NCBI RefSeq assembly: GCF_030757795.1
Contig: NZ_JAUQWH010000006.1
Coordinates: 1 to 64,000 of the forward strand
Origin: Actinoplanes oryzae
GTDB taxonomy: Bacteria > Actinomycetota > Actinomycetes > Mycobacteriales > Micromonosporaceae
Direction: 5' to 3'
DNA length: 64,000 nucleotides
Both the position numbers and the translations under genes were made by a program. A model generated the notes under the pieces. That model did not search any database and was not told the DNA's origin. It saw only the letters and a program-made list of their open reading frames with translations. Shown piece after piece: positions 18,328 to 29,300 of this stretch. Every line of letters starts with the position of its first letter. Position 1 is the first letter of the stretch.

Positions 18328-19107
18328 TCACCGGTACAACGGTGGATCCGTTTCGCCCGGATCGGCCTTGATGTAGGCGCCGGGTGTGTATCCGGTGATG
18401 CGGCGGAAAGCGCTGATGAAGGCGCTCGGCCGGCGGTAGCCGACGGCTCGGGCGGTCGTGTTGACAGCAGCACCCTGTCCGAGCAGCCGGATGGCGGCGC
18501 GGATCCGGACCCGGGTCCGCCAGTCCGCGAAGGTCAGACCCGTCTGGGCCGGGAACAGCCGTGACAGTGTGCGCGCGCCGGCATGGACCTCGTCGGCCCA
18601 GTCGGTGAGTTCGCGTGTGTCGGCAGGGTCGGCCAGGAGCCGCTCGGCGATGGCGCGCACACGCGGGTCCGTGGGCACCGAAATCTGAATGTCAGTCGCC
18701 GGCAAGGGACTGAGCAGCGCGAACAGGAGGGCCTCACTCGGACCGCGGCTCGCATCGTCCGGCGCGGTCCGGATCAGGTGGGTGATCAGTTCGCGAAGGA
18801 GCGGCCCGACGGTGACGCCGGTGGGCTCGGTCCAGGCGATGGGGCAGCGTTCCGCGTCGAGGTGAAGGATCGACAGATCGCCGTCGTGCAACACCCGGCC
18901 GCCGTGCTCGACGTCGCCCGGCACCCAGAGCCCGTAACCAGGCGGGATCAACCAGTCCCGAGACCCGGCGGTACCCATCAAGGTCGCGCTCGTGCTACCC
19001 AGCAGCACCGGCTCGGGATGGGAATGGGTCGGCCGCTTCTCGACTTCTGCCGCGTCACCGCGCTGAATGCTGAGGATCGGTGACCCTGCCGGAGGCTCGT
19101 TGTTCAT
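18328..19107 (-). CDS. AraC family transcriptional regulator
   Basis: 259 residues: N-terminal cupin-like half ('HSHPEPVLLGSTSATLMG', 'WLIPPGYGLWVPGDVEHGGRV') and a C-terminal double helix-turn-helix: 'AGARTLSRLFPAQTGLTFADWRTRVRIRAAIRLL' then 'VNTTARAVGYRRPSAFISAFRRITGYTPGAY'. The order and spacing are standard AraC. ATG 19107 is chosen since GGAGG precedes it by nine bases. Upstream of the glycosyltransferase gene; no operator recognised. Confidence 0.9.
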   Translation of the reverse strand: MNNEPPAGSPILSIQRGDAAEVEKRPTHSHPEPVLLGSTSATLMGTAGSRDWLIPPGYGLWVPGDVEHGGRVLHDGDLSILHLDAERCPIAWTEPTGVTVGPLLRELITHLIRTAPDDASRGPSEALLFALLSPLPATDIQISVPTDPRVRAIAERLLADPADTRELTDWADEVHAGARTLSRLFPAQTGLTFADWRTRVRIRAAIRLLGQGAAVNTTARAVGYRRPSAFISAFRRITGYTPGAYIKADPGETDPPLYR

Positions 19108-19380
19108 GCGTCCCATCCTCCGGCGCGCCGTGCCGGCTGTGTGCGCCCACGTCCCCAAAATGGCGCCTGCGCGTCATGACCTGGCACCCACTCGCAGGCA
19201 AGCCACCAGCAGCGACGAGCGTGGGCCACCTCGTGGCCGGGGAGGCTGCGGAGCGCGGGCGGTGACAGGCGGCGCCGGTGGCGGGATGGCACCATGGGGT
19301 GCCGCGGACTACGTCGTGGTCAAGAAGGCGATCGACGACCGTTGTCCGGCCGAGGGCCCGGGACCGTGGATCGGCTACCC

Positions 19381-20034
19381 CTACGGTGATGTCGTTGAGG
19401 ACGAGACGGTGGCGTAGCCCGGGCAGGCGGCGTCGCGGTGCTGCTTGTGGTGGCGCATCCACAGGGCGACGTCGAGGATGCGCAGGAGGGTGACCTCGGG
19501 GGGTAGGCCGGCGTTGTCGCGGAGCGCGGCCAGGTCGGTGCGCACGGCCGGGTCGGCCAGGGTGGTGTCGAGGGTGCGCCAGACGTCGCCGGGGAGGGCG
19601 AGCTGGCAGCGGACGACCCGGTCCCAGACGGGGATCAGCTTGGGACGCTTGCGGGCGAGGAGTTTGCCGGCGGTGACCCAGCCGACCCCGTCCTGGGTCT
19701 TGAGCAGCTGCCAGGCCTTGTCGGCGGGCGACCCGGGCCGGACGTGACCCGCCGCCTCGGGCGTGCCCAGCGACACGTCCGCCGGGATCTCCGTCAGGTG
19801 GCGGGAGAGGTCGCGGCCGAGCTGACCCTCGAGCAGGTCGGCGGCGACCGCGGCGGGGACGCTGACGCTGAGCATCGTCACGGCGACCAGGTCGGTCGCG
19901 GTGATGGTGTCGCGGGTTTCCCGCCGGTCACCGCCGCCGCCGAGCTGCTCGAAGTGGCGGCCGGTGTACGTGGCGAAGTAGGTCTTCAGGTCCGCCGGGG
20001 CGGCTCGGAGGACGGCGCGCAGATCGGTGGGCAC
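19381..20034 (-). CDS. DUF6308 family protein
   Basis: 217 residues. 'DLVAVTMLSVSVPAAVAADLL', 'AWQLLKTQDGVGWVTAGKLLARKRPKLIPVWDRVVRC' and 'LRILDVALWMRHH' are the conserved blocks of DUF6308, an actinomycete family with a helical fold recalling HhH/DNA-glycosylase-like proteins. Function unknown. GTG start 20034; the upstream beta-propeller gene ends 9 bases before it, so they probably share a transcript. Confidence 0.8.
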   Translation of the reverse strand: MPTDLRAVLRAAPADLKTYFATYTGRHFEQLGGGGDRRETRDTITATDLVAVTMLSVSVPAAVAADLLEGQLGRDLSRHLTEIPADVSLGTPEAAGHVRPGSPADKAWQLLKTQDGVGWVTAGKLLARKRPKLIPVWDRVVRCQLALPGDVWRTLDTTLADPAVRTDLAALRDNAGLPPEVTLLRILDVALWMRHHKQHRDAACPGYATVSSSTTSP

Positions 20035-20043
20035 CGCCGGATG

Positions 20044-21204
20044 TTACTCGGGAGCGTAGGCGCGGACCTGGGTCAGGTAGGCGGTCGTGAAGACGCGGCC
20101 GGCGCCCACGGCGACGGCGCCGGGGCTGTAGCCCTTGCTGACTTCGAGGGTGCGCAGGCGGCGGCCGGTGCGGGTGTCGACGGCGGCCAGGTAGGTCGGC
20201 TCGGTGTCGGCGCCGGGGTGGTGCTGGAACCACAGGACGCCGGTGGCGGCGGTGAGGGGGCCGGTCGGGCGGGCGGGGGAGGTCCACCGGGTGCGGCCCC
20301 GGGGGTCGAGGGCGACGACGCGCCGGGTGGCGGTGGCGGCGTAGATCCCGGCGCGGCCGGCGGTGACGTCGGTGTAGCGGGCGGGTGGCGTACTGAAGCG
20401 GATTTTGCCGTCCGTGGCCCGGAAGGCCTGCACGCGGCCCGCGGCGACATAGACCGCGGCGGCGTCGGTGGCCAGGACGCCCTCCGGCACGCGGGAGCGG
20501 GACCACAGCCGGCGGCCCGTGGCGGCGTCGAGGCCGTGCAGCGTGCCGGTGGCGGGCGTACCCGTCGGGGGCAGCAGGTGGATCGCGAGACGGCCGGCCG
20601 CCGAGGCCAGGCGCGGGGAGCCGCCGGCGAGGGTGCGCTGCCAGGCCGGGGTGCCGTCCGCGGCCGACCAGGCGGTGACGGTGGTGTGCGCGCAGCCCGT
20701 GGCGCCGGGCCGGTCGCAGCCGGTCTCGGCCGCCGCGAGGACCAGCGGGCCGGCCGCGACGAGCTCGGTGGGGAACTTCTCGCCGGGCAGGTCACGCTTC
20801 CAGGCGGTCCGGCCCTCCGATGTGTACGCCCGGACGGTCGCCTTGACCCGCGCCCGCTCGTACGCGCTGAGCGTCAGGATCCGTCCCCCGGCGGCGAGCG
20901 GTCGCGTGAGGAACAGCGTCGCCACGGGGTCGGCGGCGAACGGCAGCCGGGCGCCCGTGGCGGCGTCGCGGCGGGTGATCCGCACGGCGGTGCCCGGGGC
21001 GGTCGCGGGCTGGGCGTCCTCGGTGTAGTAGACGGATCCGCCGGCGTACGTGGGGCTGGATCCGATCGTGCCCGCGATGGGTCCGGCGTGCCAGGTCGCG
21101 TGCAGGCGGGCGGCGGCAGCGGGATCCGGTCCCTGCCGGGCAGCGGCCGGGGCGGGCAGGGCGGCCAGCAGCAGGGCGACGGTCGGCACAACGGCGGCGA
21201 ACAT
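20044..21204 (-). CDS. Secreted PQQ-binding-like beta-propeller protein
   Basis: 386 residues with a signal peptide (MFAAVVPTVALLLAALPAPA, 1-24) and repeated blades of the type 'LHGLDAATGRRLWSRSRV', 'VVALDPRGRTRWTSPA' and 'LAAVDTRTGRRLRTLEV', as in BamB-like and PQQ-like propellers. No PQQ-ligand or catalytic set can be read, so an outer-surface scaffold or sensor role is possible. A cysteine pair ('ETGCDRPGATGCA') probably forms a disulfide. ATG 21204 is chosen for the signal peptide; the ribosome-binding site is weak. Confidence 0.75.
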   Translation of the reverse strand: MFAAVVPTVALLLAALPAPAAARQGPDPAAAARLHATWHAGPIAGTIGSSPTYAGGSVYYTEDAQPATAPGTAVRITRRDAATGARLPFAADPVATLFLTRPLAAGGRILTLSAYERARVKATVRAYTSEGRTAWKRDLPGEKFPTELVAAGPLVLAAAETGCDRPGATGCAHTTVTAWSAADGTPAWQRTLAGGSPRLASAAGRLAIHLLPPTGTPATGTLHGLDAATGRRLWSRSRVPEGVLATDAAAVYVAAGRVQAFRATDGKIRFSTPPARYTDVTAGRAGIYAATATRRVVALDPRGRTRWTSPARPTGPLTAATGVLWFQHHPGADTEPTYLAAVDTRTGRRLRTLEVSKGYSPGAVAVGAGRVFTTAYLTQVRAYAPE

Positions 21205-21257
21205 CCCCGTACGATGCCCCGCCGCACCGGGAGACGCCCAGCTCGGCACGCTGATGA

Positions 21258-23057
21258 TCACCCCGGGGTGGGCGTTTCGCGTCCCCCGTTCGACGTCGGG
21301 GCCGCCAGGCTGTCGCGCAGGCCGGTGGCGCGGGCGACCGGGCGCTCGACGGCGGCGCGGATCCCGTCCGGGGTGCCGAGGATCCGCAGACCGGTCCGCG
21401 CGCGCGTCACGGCGGTGTAGAGCAGCTCGCGCGTCAGCAGCGGCGAGCCGGCCTCCGGCAGGATCAGCGAGACCTTGCCGAACTGGCTGCCCTGGCTGCG
21501 ATGCACGGTCAGGGCGTAGAGGGTTTCGGCCGACGACAACCGCGACGGGGGTACGAGCACCGGTGTCCCGCCCCGCGCGAAGGCCGCCCGCATACCGTCG
21601 GGCGTGTCGACGATGACACCCGTGTCGCCGTTGTAGAGCCCGGAGTCGTAGTCGTTGGCGGTGATCAGCAACGGCCGGCCGGGGTCGAGGTCGGCGGTGG
21701 CGTCCACGCCCCGCCAGCGGGCGATCTCGCGGGTCCAGCGGGTCACGCCGTACGGGCCCTCGCGGTGCGCGCACAGCACCCGGTGGGCGTCGAGGGCGGC
21801 CAGCGCGGCGGCGGCGTCCCCGGCGACGGCCGCGCCGGTGACCGCGCCCAGGGCGGCGAGGGTGTCCGAGCGGAGGCCGTCGACGTCATCGGGACCCGTG
21901 AAGACGACGGCGGGATCTCCGGAGGCGAGCACGTCGAGGGCGGCGTCCACATCGCCCGTACGGACGGCCGTGGCCAGGGCGGCGATCGCACCGCCGAAGC
22001 GCCACGTCCGGGTGAGCGTGACGACGCCGTTGACCACCTGTTGCCCGGGTTCGAGGAGGCCGGCGAGGGCCTCGTGGAGCGCGGGCTCGGGCGGGCCCCC
22101 GGCGCGGACGATGTCGCCGAGCACGGCACCGGCCTCCACCGAGGCGAGCTGGTCCGGGTCGCCGACCAGGACGAGGCGGGCCTCCGGGCGTACGGCCTCC
22201 AGCAGCCGGGCCATCAGCGTCAGCGACACCATGCTCGTCTCGTCGACGACCACCACGTCGTACGGCAGGCGGTTGCTCCGGTCGTGCCGGAAGCGCGTGT
22301 GCGAGCCGGGCCGGCGGCCGAGCAGCCGGTGGATGGTGGACGCGTGCAGGTCGCCGAGCGCGGCCCGGTCGGCGCCGGGGAGCGTGGCGGTCACCTCGCG
22401 GACGGCCTCCTCGAGCCGGGCGGCGGCCTTGCCGGTGGGCGCGGCGAGCGCGATGCGCAGCGGGCCGCCGGGCTGCGCGGCGAGGACGGCCAGCAGGCGC
22501 GCGATGGTGGTGGTCTTGCCGGTGCCGGGGCCGCCCGCGAGCACGGACACCGGGCGCAGCGTGCTGACGGCCGCGGCGAGGCGCTGGCATCCGCCGTCGG
22601 CGGGGAAGAGCCGGTCGAGGTCGGCGCGCAGCCGGGCGTGATCGACGGCGGGGCCGGGTGCGGCGGCGCGGGTCAGCAGCTCGTGGCGTACCTGGTCCTC
22701 CTGCCGCCAGTAGCGGTCCAGATAGAGCAGCTCGCCGACCAGCCGCACCGGGCCCTGATCGGCCGTCACGAGCGGGCTCCGGCGGCAGGCGGCGAGCCAG
22801 GCCCGCGGCTCGGGCCACGGCAGGGCGACCGGCTCGTCGGTGACGGTGGTCAGGTGCACGCGGGGCAGGTCCAGGCACACCGAGCCGAGCCGCAGCGCGC
22901 GGACGGTCAGCGCGACGGCCAGCTGCACGGTCTCGTCGGGCTCGCCGCCGAGGGCGGCGACGCGGCGGGCGGTGTGCACGTCGGCGAGGCCGAGGATCCC
23001 GGCCGCGTTGAACTGCTGCAGCAGCCCGGTGGCGCGCCGGGCGAGCAGGACGGTCAT
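21258..23057 (-). CDS. recD: RecBCD enzyme subunit RecD
   Basis: 599 residues, SF1B helicase. N-terminal domain about 1-165; Walker A 'VLAGGPGTGKTTTIARLL' (about 172-189), 'AAPTGKAAARLEEA' (motif Ia), 'VVVVDETSMVSLTLMARLL' (motif II), 'LVLVGDPDQLASVEAG' (motif III), 'YALTVHRSQGSQFGKVSLIL' (motif V) and 'LLYTAVTRART' (motif VI). It is the fast 5'-3' motor of the end-processing nuclease/helicase. ATG overlaps the recB stop by 4 bases; last gene of the recC-recB-recD operon. Confidence 0.95.
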   Translation of the reverse strand: MTVLLARRATGLLQQFNAAGILGLADVHTARRVAALGGEPDETVQLAVALTVRALRLGSVCLDLPRVHLTTVTDEPVALPWPEPRAWLAACRRSPLVTADQGPVRLVGELLYLDRYWRQEDQVRHELLTRAAAPGPAVDHARLRADLDRLFPADGGCQRLAAAVSTLRPVSVLAGGPGTGKTTTIARLLAVLAAQPGGPLRIALAAPTGKAAARLEEAVREVTATLPGADRAALGDLHASTIHRLLGRRPGSHTRFRHDRSNRLPYDVVVVDETSMVSLTLMARLLEAVRPEARLVLVGDPDQLASVEAGAVLGDIVRAGGPPEPALHEALAGLLEPGQQVVNGVVTLTRTWRFGGAIAALATAVRTGDVDAALDVLASGDPAVVFTGPDDVDGLRSDTLAALGAVTGAAVAGDAAAALAALDAHRVLCAHREGPYGVTRWTREIARWRGVDATADLDPGRPLLITANDYDSGLYNGDTGVIVDTPDGMRAAFARGGTPVLVPPSRLSSAETLYALTVHRSQGSQFGKVSLILPEAGSPLLTRELLYTAVTRARTGLRILGTPDGIRAAVERPVARATGLRDSLAAPTSNGGRETPTPG

Positions 23058-26000
23058 GAGACGCCGTCCAGCAGGTCGGACAGTTCCACGATCAGCGCCG
23101 CCGGGGGCTGCCAGCTGAAGACGCCGTACGGGACGCCGGCCGGTGCGGGCGTGTCCGGCCCGGCCATGCCGCGCAGGAACAGGTAGAGCACGCCGCCGAG
23201 GTGCCGCGCCGGGTCGTATCCCGGTTGCCGCCAGCGCAGATACCGGTGCAGGGCGACGGCGTACAACAGGGCCTGCAGCGGATAGTGGGCGGCGATCATC
23301 GCCCGGGTCAGGGCCGCCGGGCGGTAGTGGTGGAGCGTGAGGGGCTGCCCGGGCTCGCCGAGCCAGTTCGACTTGTAGTCCACGACGACGTACCGGGGCC
23401 CGGGCAGCCGGAGCACGGCGTCGACGCTGCCGGTCAGATAGCCGCGCAGCCGCTGGTCGCCGAGGCCCGGGGCGCGCAGCTGGTCGGCGTACCCGGCAAG
23501 GGGGTCGTCCTGGGCGAGATGGCGGGCGAGCGCGTCGCCCAGCGCGCCCAGCGTGACGGGCGCGGTGTCGCGGGACCGGTCGCCGCCGTCGAGGGGCAGC
23601 TCGAAGTCGAGCTCCGCCAGCCGGTCCGCCGGGGCGAAGTCCGCCAGGGCCCGCCCGCCGGCCAGCGGTCCGAGCGGGGTGTGCAGCGCGGGCAGCAGGG
23701 CGGCGGCCAGCTCGCCGGGCTCGACCGTCAGCGCCGTGCGGGCCAGCAGCTCGGCCGCGCGGGCGGTGAGCTCGGCGGGCAGGGCGGGCGAGGTGACGTC
23801 GAGGTCCTCCAGGATCGTGTGCAGCAACGTGCCGAAGGAGGCACCGCTCGGCAGATCGGCCATCGGCGAATGCTCACCGGATCCCTCCGTGTCCGGAAGG
23901 GATATGAGTTCCTCGTCGGTGATGACGCCGGTGTCCGGTTCGCTGCCGACCCCGGGCGCCTCGTGGACCCCGGCGGTCAGCCGCGAGTACGACGTCCGCC
24001 GCCACCCGAAGTCCAGCGACCGCGAGAACTGCGCGGCCGCCAGCGCCGGGCGGGCGATCTCCGGGGCAGGCAGGCGTACCGGCGGCGCCGGCACCACCCG
24101 TTCCACGGCGACCGCCGGGCCGGCGAGCGACTGCAGGTGCGCCCAGGCCGTGGCGTCATCGGGCACCGGGTACTCCGGCTTCGGGGTCTGCCCAGCGGCC
24201 GGACGACCGAAGAGGAACCGGTGCAGCGCCGACGCCTTGGTGTTCGCGGTGGGCGCCCACCACGTGACGACCTGACACGCGGCCCGGGTGAGGGCCACGT
24301 AGAGCAGCCGCAGGTCCTCGCCGCCGTCCTCGGCCTGGTGTCGCGCGGCCCCGGTGGCGTAGCCGGGCCCGGTGGGCCCCCCGACGTCGAGCACGCGGGC
24401 GCCCGTGTCGTCGTGCAGGTGCAGCAGATCGGGCCTGCCGACGTGCCGGTCCCACGCGAAGGGCAGGTAGACGACGGGATACTCCAGCCCCTTGCTGGCA
24501 TGCACGGTGAGGATCTGCACGGCGTCCGCGTCGGACTCCAGGCGCCGGCTGCGTTCCAGGCTCACGTCGTGCGGGGCCTCGTCGATGCGCCGGCGCAGCC
24601 ACTCGGCGATCGCCGTCAGCCCCAGCGCGCCCTCGGTCGCCGCGGTGTGCAGGGCCATGCCGACGTGGCGCAGATCGGTCAGATGCCGTTCGCCCGAGCG
24701 CCACGCCAGCAGCCGGGCCGGCATCCCGGCCGCGGTCACGGCCTCCAGCAGCGCCGCGACCCCGCGCGTGGCGAGCAGCCCGGCCCAGCCGCGCAGGATG
24801 ACACCCAGTTCCTCGAACTCCCGCTCCCCGGCGCCGGCCAGCTGCCCGGTCGTCCATCCCACCAGGCCGGTACGCGCGGCAGCCGCGACCCGCGTCCCGC
24901 GGTGCGGCTGTTCGAGGGCTTCCAGCAGGGCCAGCCAGTCGCGGGCGGCGACCGTGCCGAAGACGCTCGTGGTGCCCGCGAGCACGGCCGGCACCCCGGC
25001 GGCGGTGAGCGCGTCGTGCACCTGCTGGCTCTGCCGGTGCGTCCGGACGAGCACCGCCACGTCGCCGGGCGCGAGTTCCCGGTCGCCCAGCCGGGTGCCG
25101 CCGCTCAGCAGGGCGACCAGGTCCGCGGTCAGGTCCCGGGCGATCGCCTCCCGGGCGGCGTCGGTCGCCACGAGACCGCTCTTGTTCGCCGGGAGGCCGG
25201 CGCGGGGCACGAAGCGGATCCGCAACGGTGCGCCCGGCTGCAGGCGCCGGGCGGCGTGGGCGGCGGCCACCGGGCGTACGGCGATGCGGTCGTCTCCCAG
25301 CGCCGCCTCGCCGAGCACCGTCTCGAAGGCGGCCAGCACCGGGGCGTCGCTGCGCCAGTTGGTCGCGAGCGTCGCGTGGTGCGGTGCGGCGCCGGCCGCG
25401 GCGAGATAGCTGACCACGTCGGCGCCCCGGAACGCGTAGATGGCCTGTTTGGGATCCCCGATGAGCACCAGCGTCGCGTGGCCGTGGAACGCCGTGCGCA
25501 CGATCGTCCACTGCACCGGGTCGGTGTCCTGGAACTCGTCGACCAGCACCACCCGGTACCGCTCGCGCAGCCGCCGGCACGCCTCCGGCCCGCGGACGGG
25601 ATCCGTGAGCACGGCGGCGAGTCCCGTGAGCATGTCGTCGTATCCCGTCAGGCGCCGGGTGCGCTTGCGGTGCGCGACCTCGCGGCGTACGGCCTCGGCG
25701 AACCGGTAGCGCGCCTCGGCCTCACTGCCGGGCGGCGCCGAGCACGGCTCGAGGCGGGCCTGGCTGTCCGCGACCGCCTGCCGCGCGACGTCCAGCGCGC
25801 ACTCCCGGGACAGGGCCGGCGCCGGGGCGCCGGGGTGCGCGTACTTGCGCAGGTAGAGGTCGTCGGCCACCTCGACCACCAGGTCGTCCGGGTCCTCGAC
25901 GAACACAGCGTCCCGGTCGGTGTCCGCGGCGACGCCGAGGCTCGCCAGCACCTCGTGGCAGAACTGGTGGGTCGTGGCGATCGTGGCCGCGTCGAAGCCG

Positions 26001-26341
26001 GCGATCGCCGCGGCCAGCCGGGCCCGCCGCCGGGCGACCTCCTCCGGCGGCATGTCGGCCGGGCCTGTCCCCGCTCTCGTGGATGCGCACGCCAGGCCGC
26101 GTTCCGCGGATACCAGGTGCTCCCGGACGCGCTGCCGCAGTTCCGCCGTCGCCGCCCGGCCGAAGGTGACCAGCAGCAGCTCGTCCAGGCTCGCCCGGCC
26201 CTCGGCGACGTAGCGGGTGGCCAGCGCGGCGATGGTGAACGTCTTGCCGGTGCCCGCGCTCGCCTCCAGCACCACCGTCCCCGTCGGCAGCTCGCCCCCG
26301 ATGTCGAACGCGGCGACGCCCCGGGTCAGGGTGGCCGTCAC
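23054..26341 (-). CDS. recB: RecBCD enzyme subunit RecB
   Basis: 1095 residues, somewhat shorter than the E. coli protein. SF1A helicase: Walker A 'LEASAGTGKTFTIAALATRY' (about 21-40), 'LVDEFQDTDPVQWTIV' (motif II), 'LIGDPKQAIYAFRGADV' (motif III), 'LTVHASKGLEYPVVYLPF' (motif V) and 'LLYVALTRAACQVVTW' (motif VI). The C-terminal nuclease domain carries 'YVVVDYKSNWLG' with the Asp-x-Lys metal motif. GTG 26341 overlaps the recC stop (GTGA). With RecC and RecD it processes double-strand ends for recombination and degrades foreign linear DNA. Confidence 0.95.
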   Translation of the reverse strand: MTATLTRGVAAFDIGGELPTGTVVLEASAGTGKTFTIAALATRYVAEGRASLDELLLVTFGRAATAELRQRVREHLVSAERGLACASTRAGTGPADMPPEEVARRRARLAAAIAGFDAATIATTHQFCHEVLASLGVAADTDRDAVFVEDPDDLVVEVADDLYLRKYAHPGAPAPALSRECALDVARQAVADSQARLEPCSAPPGSEAEARYRFAEAVRREVAHRKRTRRLTGYDDMLTGLAAVLTDPVRGPEACRRLRERYRVVLVDEFQDTDPVQWTIVRTAFHGHATLVLIGDPKQAIYAFRGADVVSYLAAAGAAPHHATLATNWRSDAPVLAAFETVLGEAALGDDRIAVRPVAAAHAARRLQPGAPLRIRFVPRAGLPANKSGLVATDAAREAIARDLTADLVALLSGGTRLGDRELAPGDVAVLVRTHRQSQQVHDALTAAGVPAVLAGTTSVFGTVAARDWLALLEALEQPHRGTRVAAAARTGLVGWTTGQLAGAGEREFEELGVILRGWAGLLATRGVAALLEAVTAAGMPARLLAWRSGERHLTDLRHVGMALHTAATEGALGLTAIAEWLRRRIDEAPHDVSLERSRRLESDADAVQILTVHASKGLEYPVVYLPFAWDRHVGRPDLLHLHDDTGARVLDVGGPTGPGYATGAARHQAEDGGEDLRLLYVALTRAACQVVTWWAPTANTKASALHRFLFGRPAAGQTPKPEYPVPDDATAWAHLQSLAGPAVAVERVVPAPPVRLPAPEIARPALAAAQFSRSLDFGWRRTSYSRLTAGVHEAPGVGSEPDTGVITDEELISLPDTEGSGEHSPMADLPSGASFGTLLHTILEDLDVTSPALPAELTARAAELLARTALTVEPGELAAALLPALHTPLGPLAGGRALADFAPADRLAELDFELPLDGGDRSRDTAPVTLGALGDALARHLAQDDPLAGYADQLRAPGLGDQRLRGYLTGSVDAVLRLPGPRYVVVDYKSNWLGEPGQPLTLHHYRPAALTRAMIAAHYPLQALLYAVALHRYLRWRQPGYDPARHLGGVLYLFLRGMAGPDTPAPAGVPYGVFSWQPPAALIVELSDLLDGVS

Positions 26342-29300
26342 GGCTGGTCCTCGCGCTCGGCGGCGCACAGGGGCCGCCACAGCCGCATGGCCAGCTCCCC
26401 GAACCGGGTAGGCTCGGTCGTGCCCGCCGTCGCCAGCAGCCGCTCGAAGGGGGCGTGGTCGCCGAGCACCAGGACGTGGCCCGCGTCCTCGTTCTCGCCG
26501 GCGCCCCGGAACCGGGACCACTCGGCGGCGGCCTTGGTGTGCGCGGTCTCCACGCTGCCGTTGCGCAGCCGGCATCGGGCGTACGCGTGCGAGCTCTTCG
26601 CCGGCAGCGGCAACGGCTCCCGCAGCCCCTCGTCGTGCAGGCTCACCAGATCGTGCAGGGTCTGCCGGGCGGTCTCCGGATCGAGCGGGCCGTACGTGCA
26701 GCGGCGCACCCCGCCGGCGCCCCGCCCGAGGGTGACGGCCTGCCACGGGGTGCCGGGCCGGGCGGCGGTCAGGGCGAGCAAGGTCAGCCACGCGCGGAGG
26801 CGGTGCTTCGGGCTGATCCGGGCGTACGAGACCGCGACGGCACAGTGCCCGTGCACGCCGGACACCGTTCCGTCGAGGCGGCGTCCGTCCGGCAGCTTCA
26901 GGGACAGGTCGAGGGCGGTGGGCGTACCCGTCAGGTGGGTCCGCGCCGCGGCCGCGAGCGGCGCCACCTCGTCGGCCATCGCCTGCAGCAGCCGCCGTCC
27001 GAGGGGACCCGGCGGCACCGTGCCGCGCCGCCATTCGGCCTGCACGCAGCGGTCCAGGTCGGCGCCGCGCAGCAGGGCCCGCAGCAGCCGCTCGCCGACC
27101 GCCCAGCGCTGCAGGCCGTCCAGCTCGACGGGCAGCCCCTCGCCGGGGTCGGCGTCGTCGGTGAAGAAGCTGAGCCCCAGCCGCCGCCGCAGGAACGCCC
27201 GCGTCGGATGCTCCACGAAGGACCGTAGGTCGTCCAGGGCGAGGACGTCGCCCGGGACGGGTGGCAGGGGAGCGGGCAGGAACGGCGGATCGGCCCGGCG
27301 CGGCCCGGCCCCGGCGGCAGCCCCGGCCAGCGCCACCGGATCGAAGCTGAACGGCGCCTCCGCGGCGAAGTTGCGCCGGTCGAAGGGCTGCAGCGGGTGG
27401 CGGACGACGGTTGTGCCCAGGACGTCCAGCACCTCGTCGAGGGGGACGGCCGGCGGGCGGGGCGCGTTCGTCCGCTCGTCGGCGCCCGAGTAGAGCAGGA
27501 CGAGCCGGTCCGTCGCCGCCATGATCGCGTCGAGCAGCAGCTGGCGGTCCTCGCCGCGCGGATCCCGCTCGCCGGCACAGGGATCGCGGGCGAGCACGTC
27601 GTCGCCGTCCACCCCGGACGACCGCGGGAAGACCCCGTCGTCGAGGCCCAGCACGCACACCACGCGGTGCGGCACCGAGCGCATCGGGACCATCGTGCAG
27701 ATCGTCAGGTCGCCGGTGCGGAAGTTGGCCCGGGTCGGCCGGCCGCGCAGCCGTTCGTCCAGCAGCGAGCGTACGTCCGGCAGCGTGAGCGTGGTGCCGA
27801 CCGGCTCACTCGTCAGCTCCGCCCGCAGCTGCGTCACCTGCCACGAGTCCGCATCCGGCACCGCGGTCAGCGCATCCACCGCCGTGACCAGCGCATCCAG
27901 CCACACCTGCGGCGGATGCTCGCCGGACAGGCTGGTCAGCGCGGTCGTCAGCCGGTCGACGAACTCGGCGAGCCGGCCCGCGAGGTCCACGTCGCCGGCG
28001 TCGACGTCGTCGAGCGGCAGCGCCGTGCCCAGCCAGCCCAGCTCGTCCTCGCCCATCGCCACGCCCAGCAGGACGCGGTCCAGCCCGGCCTCCCACGTGT
28101 TCGGGCGCACCCCGTCGAGCTGCCACCGCGCCCGGTGCGCGGCGTCCAGGCCCCAGCGCACGCCCGACTGCACCACCAGGTCGCGGAGGCGGTCCAGGTC
28201 GTCGTCGCGCAGGCCGAAACGCCGGCGTACGGGCGCCGCGGCGACCAGATCGAGGACCTGCGCCGCGCTCACCCGGGCGCCGGCGAGCTCGAGCAGCCGC
28301 GCCGCCACCCCGAACAGCGGGTTCACCTGGCGCAGCGCCCGGTCGGCCAGCTTGACCCGCAGCCGGTGTGCGGGGTGCGCCGCCTCGGATCCCAGCCCGA
28401 ACGACGCGGACACCAGCGGGGCGAACGTCTCGATGTCCGGGCACATGACGAGGATGTCCCGCGGTTCGAGGGCCGGATCGGCGGCGAGCAGGTGCAGCAC
28501 GATCTCCCGCAGCACCTCGACCTGGCGGCCGGGGCCGTGACAGGCGTGCACCTGGACGCTGCGGTCGTCGTCGCTGGCGTCGCTCGTCGTCGCGGCGGGT
28601 GGCTCGTCCCGGGCGATGGCTTGTTGCAGACGGCTCAGCAGTGTGGCGGGCCGGTCGGTTCCGGCGGGGTAGTGGCGGTCCTCGATCGGGACGCCCGGCG
28701 CGGCGAGGAGGAGTTGCAGCTCCCGGGCGTCGCGGCCGAGCGAGGCGAGCAGCGGGTGGCGGGGGACGGCGGTGGTCGGGTCGGCGCGTCTCGGGAGGCG
28801 GGGGCGCTGGTGGGCGTACGGGCGCAGGGCCTCCCACAGCGCGGGCGAGGGATGCGGCAGCCAGAGATGGACGTCGCGGTGCTCGGCGAGGGCCGCGAGG
28901 ACGGCGATGTGCGCGGCGGGCAGCCGGGTGGGACCGAAGACCGACACGCGGCCCGGCAGGGAGGAGACGTCCGGGTCGGCGTGCAGCAGCTCGCGCACGG
29001 TCCGCAGCCGCGTGGCCGGGTCCGGCTCGGGCAGCTGCCGGGTCAGGCGGCGCCAGAGCTCGGGCTGCCAGCGCAGGTCCGCGGGGATGCCGGCGTCCGT
29101 GCCCGCGGTCCACTGCCGCAGCATCTCGGGGCGGTGCAGGGCGTACGAGCTGACGAGGCCGGCGAGGTGACGCGCGGTGGCGTAGCGGCGGCCGCGGCGG
29201 ATCTCGTCGCCGTCCAGGTAGGCCGCGAGCGGGCGGCACCAGTCCTCGTGCAGCGACCGGTCGATGACGTCGAGCACCGGCCAGACGAGCCGGTCGGGGT

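Noticed and set aside
19286..19417. 43-codon frame (MAPWGAADYVVVKKAIDD…) overlapping the end of the DUF6308 gene
   Set aside because: The peptide looks protein-like but has no ribosome-binding site, overlaps a better gene and is too short to place; perhaps a gene remnant. The rest of 19108-19285 shows nothing.
23201..27493. 1430-codon open frame on the + strand opposite recB/recC
   Set aside because: Antisense shadow; the minus strand carries all helicase and nuclease motifs.
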